From assembly GCA_963082975.1 (NCBI GenBank), contig OY720347.1:15606225-15670224 (forward strand): a stretch of 64,000 bases of DNA, written 5' to 3'. Position numbers and translations under genes: made by a program. This document shows positions 1 through 9,989 of this stretch, piece after piece. Source of the DNA: Labia minor (taxonomy: Eukaryota > Arthropoda > Insecta > Dermaptera > Spongiphoridae). A model generated the notes under the pieces. It was given only the letters and a program-made list of their open reading frames with translations. It had not been told where the DNA came from and made no database searches. Positions within the stretch are counted from its first letter, which is position 1, and the number at the start of each line of letters is the position of its first letter.

Positions 1-31
1 CCTTTATTTCCTATCGTCGGTCAGTAAAAAT
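1..31 (-). repeat. Tail fragment of family B (Helentron-like)
   Basis: The first bases end in CGTCGGTCAGTAAAAA, the same tail that closes the family B repeats further on. Only the tail is inside the window. Confidence 0.55.
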
Positions 32-519
32 ATCATAATTATCTATGTTTTTCTATTAAAATTTTTTATCGCTTATTTCATCTAGCTTTAGCTGACTTTT
101 AATTTATCTTAATATAAATTATTATCCCACAAAGTATAGATTAAAAAATCACACTATATATCAATGACATTATATTAAATGGTTTCAATAGATAATTATT
201 TATTTTCTAACATATAATATTCATTATGTTTTTATCTCCAGGGAACAGATCAGCCAACATGAATAAATCGACGTATGCAGGCAGCCCTTAAGTATTAGTG
301 AAGGGCGCTGCGATTACTAAGAAGGGTGTCTGAAAGTGTTGATGGATATGCTAACCCTTGCCCTATCTCTTATCGATTCGATTCTTTTAAAAAGAAACAT
401 AGTTTGTTTGTTTGTTTATTAAAATATACAATTTTTTTTTCATAATACTCTTGAATTCAAAAAATAAAAAATATATAATAGGATAATATATAAATATAAT
501 ATAATAATATATAAATATA

Positions 520-775
520 ATAGGAGATTCGGCAATTGCATTTATAGATAGTGTAGAAAAATTACTTAAAGCAGGAAAAGAGGTAGGACTAGAAATTAAT
601 AATGCTAAGACAAAGTATTTACTAACAGAGAGGAATAGTATTAACACACAAAATCTTAACATACAAGATATAGAATTTGAATACTTAGGTTCTGTAAACA
701 CGAATAATAATTATAATAATATTCGAGAAGAATTTAAATCGAGGTTGCAATCGGGTATCATGCAATAAAGGGACT
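520..775 (+). mobile_element. LINE (RTE-like) fragment, reverse transcriptase thumb region
   Basis: Translation in pieces gives EVGLEINNAKTKYL and EYLGS, the end of the palm and the thumb motifs of RTE-type non-LTR reverse transcriptases. The fragment is about 250 bases and is followed by a longer fragment of the same element that starts at the same part of the enzyme, so the two look like a partial tandem copy or two independent truncated copies. The reading frame is broken. Confidence 0.6.
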
Positions 776-802
776 TATTATATTTTATTATTATATATCT
801 AA

Positions 803-1573
803 TTGGAAATTCGGCAATTGCCTTTAAAGATAGCGCAGAAAAATTAATCGAAGCAGGAAAAGAGGTGGGTGGGGCTTGAAATTAATAGTAATAAGACAAA
901 ATATTTAGTAACAGAGAAGAATAGTATTAACATACAAAGTCTTAACATATAAAATTTAGAATTTGAAAATGTAGAAAAATTTAAATACTTAGGTTCTGTA
1001 ATCAAAAACGATAATAATATTCGAGAAGAGTTTAAAGCGAGGTTACAATCTGGAAACGCCTGTTATCATCCAGTAAAGGGACTTGTCGCGTCAAAATTAT
1101 TATCAAAGGGAATAAAAGTTAAAATATATAAAACAATTATTTTACCGGTTGTATTATATGGATGTGAGGCATGGTCTATGACCTTAGGTGACGAGAATAG
1201 ATTTAGAGAATTTGAGAATAGGATTCTGCGAAGCATTTTTGGGCCAAAGAAAGATGAGGTCACCGGGGAATGGCGAAGATTGCATAACGAGGAATTGCAT
1301 GACCTCTATTCATCTCCAGATATAGTTAGAATTATAAAATCGAGAAGGCTACGGTTGGCAGAACACGTGGCTAGAATGGGAGAGGAAAGAATGGCGAAAA
1401 ATATATTGGTAGGGAGACCGAGTCGGATACGTCCGCTTGGAAGACCAATGGTGGATAACGTGGGAAGGGACGTAAGAGAGATGAGAGAGGATAGGGACTG
1501 GAGGGTTGTAGCTCAGAATAGGAATACTTGGAAGGGTGTGGTTGCTTCGGTCAAGAACTTTCAAGTTCCGTAG
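803..1573 (+). mobile_element. LINE (RTE-like) 3' fragment with open C-terminal frame
   Basis: The first part (803-1177) repeats the 520-775 fragment and continues through FKYLGS and a VVLYGCEAWSMT-like stretch. From 1178 a 131-codon frame stays open and shows the usual C-terminal block of RTE-type reverse transcriptases: FENRILRSIFGP, EWRRLHNEELHDLY, a RLRLAEHVARM block, GRPMVDNVGRDV and a final NTWKGVV. Upstream the frame is interrupted, so this is a dead 5'-truncated copy. The same 3' sequence reappears inside the Helitrons at 27.7 kb and 35.8 kb. Confidence 0.75.
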
Positions 1574-1697
1574 AGCCACAGAGATACATAGATAGATATA
1601 GAAAAAAATAAAAAGAACAAATATATGAAATTCATTAACTGAAAAATTAAAAAAAAAATTAATTGCTAAATATTATTACAATAGTAGTAGAATAGTG

Positions 1698-4600
1698 CAG
1701 TGGTTCTTAAACTGTGGTCCGCGGACCCCTGGGGGTCCGCGAAGCCTTTACTGGGGGTCCGCGGTCCTCGGAAAAAAATCATCGTAAAAATATATACATA
1801 TATAAATATTTAAAGTTCATTGTTTAACTATATCCTCCTAGAGAATTACGGCTATAATTTAATACTATTAATAATACTATTTTATTTTATTAAATTGATA
1901 ATTATGTCAATTAATTTTTTGTGAATAAATAAACATATATAAAAAACTATATATAAAATTTGAATTTTCATCCATTCATTCATTTAAAATCATTTTTCGA
2001 TTGTTCCTTTAAAATAACCCCTCTTAGGGGCTCGGAAGGGGAGGCATATAAGGGAATTTTCTTTCACTTTGTTATTGGGGAAAACCAGGGGAGGGGACAG
2101 TCTTACCCGGAAAAACCCAAATTGTCAGCGTCCACTCTGGGGTTTTAAACAGTTTTAAAGCAAATGTTAATTATAAGTTCATTTCTCAACGAGTTGTATC
2201 TTTAAATTATTTTTATTAATGTTAATTATAAGTTCATTTCTCAACGAGTTGTATCTTTAAATTATTTTTATTAATTTAATTAATTATAATTAAATTATAG
2301 CTAATAATAGTTTATTATAGCTAATAATTTTTTTTAATTTTTAGTGTAATTTGCATGATCATTATTTTATAAAAACACTAAACACATTTTGCAATTTCCC
2401 AGAAAGCCTGTTTTTGAGAGTAAGTATAAGTTTGTTTTATGAATAAAAAATATTTATTTTAATAATATTTTAGAATCAAATTACGAAATTAATAATATTT
2501 TAGAATCAAATTACGAAATTAATAATATTTTAGAATCAAATTACGAAATATATTTATTATATAAATTAATATTCATTTAAAATGATATTAAATCATTTAT
2601 TTAAAATGATTTAAAACATTTATTAAAATGATTTAAAACATTCATTTAAAATGATATTAAAACATTCATTTAAAATCATATTAAAACATAGCTAGTAAAT
2701 AATAATTCGTTATATTTATATTATATTTATATCATATTTATATTATTGTAGTTCAATGTTAATAAATTACTCCATAAAATGGATCGTTGGCTACAAACTG
2801 GTTCAACACAGAAACGGAAAGAATCAGATGATGAGGCATCAACAGCAAACTCTACCAAGAAACGAAAATATTCGGATGATTATTTATCATTTGGATTTAC
2901 TTATATTTGCAACAATGATGTGGAAAGACCAGTCTGCGTTCTATGTCAGGAAAGTTTATCCAATGAAAGTATGAAACCTGCTAATCTCAGACGTCATTTA
3001 CAAACAAAGCACAGCGAGCATGTTAGTAAGTCTATCGAATTTTTTAAAATGAAAAAAGAAGAACTTAATTCAAGTCAGAAATTGATGGTAAAGACGGGAT
3101 CTGGTGGTATGAGTAAGAAAGCAGTAATGGCATCATATGAAGTAGCTCTACTTATTGCTAAAGCAGGAAAGCCGCATAATATAGCAGAGCAATTAATTCT
3201 TCCTGCTACAAAAGTAATTACAAATATAATGTTAGGAACTAAAGCAGCAAACGATATAAATTTGATTTCATTATCAAATGATACGGTTAAGAATAGGATT
3301 GAAGACATGTCATGTAATATAAAAGAAGAATTAATATCGAGAGTGCGCAAAAGTCACTATTACTCATTACAATTGGATGAAAGTACTGATGTCACTAATA
3401 ATGCCAATTTGTTAGCTTTCATTAGATATGAGTTTGAAAATCAAATACAAGAAGATGTATTGTTTTGTGATTCACTACCTTCACGAACGACAGCTAATGA
3501 CATATTTAACAGTTTGAATAATTTTATAACCGAAAATGAAATAGAGTGGCCAAAATGTGTTGGAATTTGCACTGATGGTGCTCGTGCAATGTCAGGTACA
3601 AGAACTGGATTGATTGCTCTTATTAAAAATGTTGCGCCTCAGGTTGTTTGGAATCATTGCTGCATTCACAGAGAATCATTAGCAGCCAAAAATATGTCAC
3701 CAGATTTGAAAAGAACATTAGACGAAGTAGTTAAAATTGTCAATTTCATTAAGGCTCGTCCACTTAATTCCAGAGTTTTTAAAATTTTGTGTGAGGAAAT
3801 GGGTAGTCAACATACACATTTATTATTACATACAGATGTACGTTGGTTGTCCCGCGGGAAAGTACTCATTCGCCTTTTTGAGCTTCGAGATGAAATACGA
3901 TTGTTTTTAATAGATGCGCATTTTGAACTGACCGAATGTTTCAATGATTTTATCTGGTTAGCTAAGGTGGCTTACTTGACTGATATTTTTACAAAATTGA
4001 ACGAACTTAATTTGAGCCTGCAAGGTACTGTTGTAAATATATTTAAAGTTGAAGATAAAATAGAAGCAATGATTAAAAAAATCGACTTGTGGTCGAAACG
4101 CATCCAGAACGGTGTATATGAGTCTTTTCCAACTCTCAATGATTTCATAGAAAGCTCCAGTGAAAAATTGCTTAATCAAACGCGTCAATTATTTGTTGAA
4201 CATTTAATTACTTTGAAAAGCAACTTCAGGAAGTATTTTTCTACTCCTGATCCTTGCAATAACTGGATCAGAGATCCATTTAATATGGAAATTACAAATG
4301 CTAAACATTTATCTGCACCTGAACAAGATATTCTCGTGGAATTATCATGTGATACAACTTATAAACTAAAATTTAACAAAACTGAATTGAGCAACTTTTG
4401 GTTACTTCTCAGGTCAGATTATCCTGCGCTTGCAAATAAAGCACTTCAACACTTGATTCCATTCTGCACAACATATTTATGCCAAAAAGCTTTTTCGGTA
4501 CTATTTTATATTAAGTCTAAATATAGAAACAAATTAAATGTAGAGCCGGATCTTAGATTAAAAGTTTCCAATATTAAGCCAGATATTGAGATTCTTGTTT

Positions 4601-5015
4601 CAAGAAAACAACTGCATACATCTCATTAAATATGTAAGTTATATTTAATGAGATAGATGCAGTTATTTTTTAAAATATTTCTTATTTAATATTTTCTGAA
4701 AAAAATTATAAAATATTTATATGAATTTAATGTAAGTACCCATTATAATTTGTGAGATTTGTTGCTATGACAATGTTTGTATTTTCTTTCTTCAATATTA
4801 TAATTTCTAATAAAATGTGTTCTACAAAATGCAAAAAAATCGTTATTCACCAATCACTGTTAGAAATATTCATCATATATCCTTGTCCTTATGAGATCGT
4901 AAGCCAGAAATTAATTAATAAAATGACGTAAAGTACCTAAAGTTGTGATGGGGGTCCGTCAAAAAAAATTTTTTCAAGTGGGGGTCCGTGGAGTACATAA
5001 GTTTAAGAACCTATG
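1698..5015 (+). mobile_element. Full-length hAT transposon, copy 1 (ZBED-type)
   Basis: The element begins CAGTGGTTCTTAAACT and ends AGTTTAAGAACCTATG, imperfect terminal inverted repeats of the hAT type. It is flanked by a perfect 8-base target duplication GAATAGTG (1690-1697 and 5016-5023). Length is 3,318 bases. Subterminal GGGGGTCCGC motifs repeat near both ends. It carries one long open transposase gene (2779-4629). The 5' untranslated part holds a duplicated block of about 55 bases (2164-2274), three copies of a 30-base unit (2461-2550) and further short repeats to 2700. A possible leader intron runs from GTAAGT at 2420 to TTGTAG at 2751. A copy more than 99 percent alike by eye is at 9990-13106. 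Confidence 0.93.
2779..4629 (+). CDS. hAT-family transposase, ZBED5/SCAND3-like (616 aa)
   Basis: A single open frame of 616 codons. Near residues 55-85 is a BED-type zinc finger (VCVLCQ with a later HLQTKHSEH). The RNase H-like core shows LQLDESTDVT (first acidic residue), CTDGARAMSG, the CCIHRESLAAK block with its C-x2-H, and TDVRWLSRGK. The C-terminal hAT dimerisation region ends the protein (ELSNFW to the end). This is the family from which vertebrate ZBED5, FAM200 and SCAND3-like genes derive; the activity would be cut-and-paste transposition. Compared with the copy at 10861-12720 it lacks a KTR insertion in the basic N-terminal stretch and reads LCQKAFS where the other reads LCEQAFS. 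The C-E motif before the FS is usually kept in hAT transposases, so this copy may be weakened although its frame is whole. Confidence 0.92.
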   Translation: MDRWLQTGSTQKRKESDDEASTANSTKKRKYSDDYLSFGFTYICNNDVERPVCVLCQESLSNESMKPANLRRHLQTKHSEHVSKSIEFFKMKKEELNSSQKLMVKTGSGGMSKKAVMASYEVALLIAKAGKPHNIAEQLILPATKVITNIMLGTKAANDINLISLSNDTVKNRIEDMSCNIKEELISRVRKSHYYSLQLDESTDVTNNANLLAFIRYEFENQIQEDVLFCDSLPSRTTANDIFNSLNNFITENEIEWPKCVGICTDGARAMSGTRTGLIALIKNVAPQVVWNHCCIHRESLAAKNMSPDLKRTLDEVVKIVNFIKARPLNSRVFKILCEEMGSQHTHLLLHTDVRWLSRGKVLIRLFELRDEIRLFLIDAHFELTECFNDFIWLAKVAYLTDIFTKLNELNLSLQGTVVNIFKVEDKIEAMIKKIDLWSKRIQNGVYESFPTLNDFIESSSEKLLNQTRQLFVEHLITLKSNFRKYFSTPDPCNNWIRDPFNMEITNAKHLSAPEQDILVELSCDTTYKLKFNKTELSNFWLLLRSDYPALANKALQHLIPFCTTYLCQKAFSVLFYIKSKYRNKLNVEPDLRLKVSNIKPDIEILVSRKQLHTSH

Positions 5016-5203
5016 GAATAGTGTATAAAATTTAATTTATTATTTTTACATCTATTTATTTTAATTATTTCATTAAGTCATGAATAAATAAAACCTTTTA
5101 TTAACTTTTTTAGATATAAAAATGTGGATGAATAAAATATATTAAATTAATAAATATCATAATATTTACCTTCTTTTATTTATTTTTAACAGAAGACAGG
5201 GTA

Positions 5204-5262
5204 ATTGTTTACAAACCGGGAAGGGATTTGGATGAAACTTTGCCAGTGGATTCTTTTTTTAA
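5204..5262 (+). repeat. Short repeat related to the arms of the 16.1-16.5 kb fold-back element
   Basis: GGATTTGGATGAAACTTT followed by GCCAGTGGATTC matches the arm sequence of the inverted repeat at 16065-16462, with a few changes. It lies just left of a family A copy. Its own borders are not clear. Confidence 0.4.
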
Positions 5263-5344
5263 GTCTAAAAGATTTTAATAAGGATGCAATTCAAAAAGTA
5301 TCATGGATTTTCTGTTTTCAGACTATGTGTTCTATTCGTGACAA

Positions 5345-5954
5345 TTTTTACTATCTCGCCAGAGATAGTATTGCGATCACGAAAATTTTCGATGTTGAGA
5401 TTTTGATGTTTTTATACGTTTTGAAGGTTCCTGAATCATTTTCACTAAGGTTGAGAAAAATGTCTGTGTGTGTGTGTGTATGTGTGTGGGTATGTATGTA
5501 GGCAAGATTACGCAAAAACGGTTTGAGCTAGAATGATGAAATTTGGTACATGGACATTATTCAAAATTCATAGATTTCTATCAACTTTTGAGAAATGTAG
5601 GTCAACCGGAAGAGGGTCATTATCTACAACGTTTTGATTTTTTTTCCTCTAAAGTGACCGTAAAAATAAAAATATATGTTTGATAATTTTTCACTTGATT
5701 AATAATTGTATAAAACTGCTATATATAGAATTTCAGCTTGATTGAATTGCTGAAAGTACCAGAATTAATTTTTTAACACTGCAAATCTCACGCGCCAATA
5801 CGTGCCATGGTGCCATCAATAAAAAGCCAAACATGCGCTGGTTTAATATTTATTATTTATAATTTATAATTAATTAAATTTAATTTAAAAATAATATATT
5901 ATGTTATTTAATCCAATTCAAATTGCGAGATAGTCGAGTGGAGACACTCCAGCT
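5345..5954 (+). mobile_element. Family A Helentron-like (HINE/DINE-type) element, copy A1
   Basis: The left end is TTTTTACTATCTCGCC and the right end has the inverse GCGAGATAGT followed by a terminal hairpin (GGAG, TGT loop, CTCC read on the other strand). The core carries a TG-rich microsatellite (about 5464-5502) followed by a block with AACGGTTTGAGCTAGAATGA and GAAATTTGGTAC. At least five more copies lie at 45.2, 49.1, 51.8, 54.4 and 58.9 kb. Strand is given with the hairpin as the 3' end. No coding capacity is seen. Confidence 0.65.
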
Positions 5955-6244
5955 AATTCATTGATGTGTTGAAATCCTTGTCTACTCTAAAAGAATCTAA
6001 GTAAATGTTTTTAAATTATCTTACAATGAAACAGTGAATTTGCTTTAAATTAAAAATTTTGATGAATCTGTTATGAATAAGGCAATAGTTTATGAGTGTT
6101 ATAAGTGTAATATACTTATACTTTAAATTAGAAAATACTATAATTTATTTACTAGATCTATAGTAATTATTTTAAATCATTGAAGTCTAAATGATAATGA
6201 AACTGTATGTATATTGAAAAAATAAATATTTTATTTAATAATAG

Positions 6245-6262
6245 TTTAGTTAATTAATTAAA
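6245..6262. repeat. Target-site duplication of the SINE, left copy
   Basis: TTTAGTTAATTAATTAAA occurs directly before the SINE and again at 6544-6561 directly after it, 18 identical bases, as expected from LINE-driven insertion. Confidence 0.85.
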
Positions 6263-6543
6263 GGCGCCATTGGGTGTGTGGGTAGCGAACCTGTCTCACA
6301 GTCACATGGTCCCGGGTTCAAGTCTCGAGCCTGGCAAGGGAATTTCCCTAGCTGGTGTCTATGGGACGGAGTCAACCCAGCCTCCGGTAACAACATTGAG
6401 GAAAAGCTACTTGATAGCGCCTCCGATCAAGAAAAACAAGGTAAAGGTTGAGAGGACCCGTTCTTCTGATCATAGGACACCTCATTGATATAGCCGGCTT
6501 GATAGGCGTCCTTGCGTAGGGCGTACAAAGTCAGAGGTTTTTT
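6263..6543 (+). mobile_element. tRNA-derived SINE, full-length copy
   Basis: The head resembles a tRNA: GGCGCCATTGGGTGTGTGGG corresponds to an A box and GGGTTCAAGTC (6314-6324) to a B box of the internal pol III promoter. A body of about 200 bases follows and ends in a T-run that could act as pol III terminator. An 18-base target duplication flanks it, which marks it as recently inserted. A second copy lies at 61557-61844 and a 3' fragment at 7436-7560. Confidence 0.85.
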
Positions 6544-7435
6544 TTTAGTTAATTAATTAAATTATTATAAATATTCACTAAGGTTTTTTTAATATTTGCA
6601 CAAAGCTTGTAAGTAAGTGTGTTTAAATAGATTATTAATCTATTCAAATAGTTTACATCTTGAATTATTAATATATAATCGTGACTGGACATGTAAGCCT
6701 TTAAATCATGGAAGCCATAAATTTGAAAATGACTAGGCAAATGTCCTATTAATTTCGGTCTCCAAATTTGCACATGGAAATCTGCAACTGATGGTGGTGG
6801 ATAGGGTCGATCAAGAGCGGTGAATTCTCCAATCGAACAAAAGAATAGACATAAGCTCCGGCATAAATTTGTTGATTCAAAATTTGGTAAATTAAATTAT
6901 TAATTAACAATCGATTTGAATGTCCCAAAACTTAATATAAAATGATTGGTTATAATCAACTTTGTTGAAATATTTATTCTTCATAAGATTTTATTTATTT
7001 CTACTAAATCGATTAATCTTGAAATTCAACACTGAAATTCGATTACAATTATATAAACTTTGCTATATATATATTCTCTTTATTTTTACTTTCCGAACAA
7101 TGTGAATTGCCATCCTGATAAACAACTTCTGTAAAATTTTCTTTATGATTTAAGATCATCAAGGGTGTATTTAGGGCAAGTGCCGCTCTTCTTCTTCTCC
7201 ACTACCAGCGCAATGAAAAAATGTAAGGAAAAATTAACTAAGCTGAATAATTAAAATGCATAAAACAATAATATTTATAATACTTATATTATAAATTAAA
7301 TTATATGAATATATAATAAATGAATTAAAATAAAATAGAAAGTAAAAGAGAAAATTATATAAATAAAAAAACCCTTGCCCCTCCACCTTTGAAAATCTCT
7401 TTATAAACCTATTACTTTTGAATAACCTACGCATA

Positions 7436-7560
7436 GACTGCGCCTATCAAGTTGGTTATATTAATTAGATGTCGTAGGATCAGTAGAATGGGTCCTACCA
7501 ACCTCTATCTTGATTTTCTTGATCGGAGGCGGTACCACGAGGATGTGAGTTCGCGACAAC
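7436..7560 (-). mobile_element. SINE 3' fragment
   Basis: Read on the minus strand it matches the 3' part of the SINE at 6263-6543: GCCTCCGATCAAGAAAA, the GGTAGGACCCATTCTACTGA region and ACTTGATAGGCG. The tRNA-like head is missing. Confidence 0.7.
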
Positions 7561-7920
7561 GTCATCTTTATAAATTTTTTACATTTATTTATTAAGTACC
7601 TATAAATAAAATGGAAACATTCAGGTTCATTCACTCATTCATTCACACACTTTGTAATAGGTAACTAATATGCTGATGATTTAATAATGATATTTTTCTT
7701 CCCAACTAATTTTTTGGCAACGAATCTTCTGTGCCCAGGACATAATTCTTTTTTAAACCTTCTTATAGTTTGTCAGTTTTTGAAATGTGTGATTGCTAAT
7801 GAATTTGAATGATTTTCTACTTTTTTTTAAAGTATGATTCAATAAAGCACGATAATTGTTTGGTTTTTTTTTTGTTGAAGAAGAGAACAAGAAAAATCTT
7901 TATGAATTGATTCATTAGTA

Positions 7921-8172
7921 GTGATGTATTGGTAAAATAAGAAGTAAGGCATAGTGGGAGCAAAAAAAGTCCTATTTTCAGCAAACTATTTTTTTCCATA
8001 TAAGTTTTTATTTTTTCTTATTTTAATATACAAAATATTTACGAACACAAAAAAAAAATTCTAACAGTAGATTTAAGTGAGGGTTGTCGGGTCATGAAAA
8101 AGTATTGGAAGGCGTTCCGGTTCTGAAAAAAGGTAAGGGAACGTCGTTCCCCCGCGTTCCCCTCCCAATGTT
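7921..8172. mobile_element. hAT-like MITE, 252 bases
   Basis: Flanked by a perfect 8-base duplication CATTAGTA (7913-7920 and 8173-8180). It starts GTGATGTATTGG and ends near CCCAATGTT, weak inverted ends. The right half is richer in GC with CCGTTCC-type motifs. A second copy with an intact left end CAGTGATGTTTTGG is at 46939-47186. No open frame. Confidence 0.65.
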
Positions 8173-8180
8173 CATTAGTA

Positions 8181-9657
8181 ATATTCCAGCTATTAGGTAA
8201 AGAAGGCAATTGCCTATTCTTTCGTGTCCAAATTTTCCTAAATATTATGAACTTATTATTTGTTTATTTGAAAAGATAATATAGGTTGATTTTGATTCAT
8301 TTATATGAATTCTTCACTTGTGCATCCATTTTTTATAAAATGTTTATTTGATTTTGGAGTTTGTTGGAATCTGTCTTATCTCTGGTTCATTGTTAGTAAC
8401 CAACATTATTCAATCAATACTTATGTCTTTGTGTTCATTTTAGATTTAATTTTTTTTTAAAAGTTTTTTTTTTTATTACAAAATATTTCATATTTTATAC
8501 GATAAATATTCTTTGTTAGATTGTATGGTAATAAGGGTATAAAGTCTGTCTAGAATAATTTCCTGGTTTTATGTATCGCACTCCTTGTCTTGTTCATTTT
8601 GACGAATTTTAATCAACGGCCAGAACAGCTTTTTCAGTGAGACGTTATTAAGCGGCGCCGTTAGTTAACACAAGTGTTGTCGGGTAAATTACATTTCATA
8701 CTTAAAGTATTAAGCCTAGTTAATTATGGTTAAGGTGGGAAATGTTTTTTTTTTATAATTTTTTTCCTATCCGAATAAAATAAGGTCCGAGTTAATATAT
8801 TTTAAAAATTCAATATAGAATAGATAATCAATTATGTTTTTCAATATACTCTACAATTTCTCTTTTTTTCATCATCCCAGCTATTATAATTTTTTGTAAT
8901 TTATATGTTGCTTTATCGTATTATACAAGATATTTTGTATGCTTGATTAGGTGAAGTTCAGAGCATAAAAAGACATTAATTACACCATTTGATAACATAA
9001 ATGTCTTATTTTTTAAATATAAAGATACAATCAATGGTTGATGATATAAATAGTTAGTTTAGTTAGTATATAAGTCAAAATTATTAAAAATATATAAAAT
9101 TGTATTTAAAACCCCGCTCTTCCATTTTATCAAAACCAAATTAAAATTTTTTTATGCATGTTCAATTAAACCAAATAAATTATAAGGAAAAGTTAAAATG
9201 GAAATTGAAAGTCATTTAAATATAAATCAGCCATTTTGAGTTAGAATTAGAATTAATAGCCCATTTAGAAAATTTTTAATAAATAAAAATAATATTGAAT
9301 AAAAAATGCTGACCAATTGAAGCCATACAAATATTTAAGAAAAATTATATCTTATTTGAGATTACAGTTATAATTATACATTTTATAAAATTTATCAGAC
9401 TTTCTAAATACTTATCTCGAGACTAATTAATGACTATTTTATTAAAGATTAATTGAACTATTGATAAACCTGTCAGAAATATGACTTTTCTAAACAAAAT
9501 AAAAACTAAATGACCTTTCTACTTAGATTTTTTCATAAATTTGATAACAATCATTAAATGTACTTTAAAAAACTACATTTTGGTAATGATAAAAAGAAAC
9601 ATCAAAATAAATTTGAAAAATATAAGCATGTCAAGTTCAGGGAATAAACTTGAGACC

Positions 9658-9665
<8 letters not shown>
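8181..9665. other. No gene recognised
   Basis: AT-rich sequence with poly-A and poly-T runs and many stops in every frame. A more GC-rich patch near 8600-8680 may be the worn remnant of an element. An (AT)n run sits at 9666-9692. Confidence 0.5.
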
Positions 9666-9691
<26 letters not shown>

Positions 9692-9989
9692 ACCTTTTGG
9701 AATAATTAAATTCTAACTAATCTTGGTACTTTTGTATTGTGGGTAGAAGATTCAATAATATATAGGGTAAAACATCCAGTCGTTGGCCCCCTTAAACAAT
9801 TCCTAGCAGTTTTTAATACATATCTGGGCAAATTGCGGAACAATCTGTGTCAAATTAGGTTTGCAGAACATAGATACTATGAGCATTTTGATGAATAAAA
9901 AAAAAAATCATTTTCTCATGACATTTTCAATAAGCACGCAAAAATTCTAAAAAAGTGATTGGCCCCCTGTTATAGTTATTGTCCTAGGT

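Noticed and set aside
387-701. A 104-codon frame on minus
   Set aside because: It is antisense to the LINE fragment and AT-rich low-complexity DNA.
1960-2148. A 62-codon frame present identically in both hAT copies (also 10252-10440)
   Set aside because: It lies in the non-coding leader, has no recognisable domain and its identity simply reflects the identity of the two elements.
6263-6340. tRNA gene
   Set aside because: A and B boxes are present but no cloverleaf with proper acceptor stem could be drawn, and the sequence continues as a repeated 280-base unit; it is the head of a SINE.
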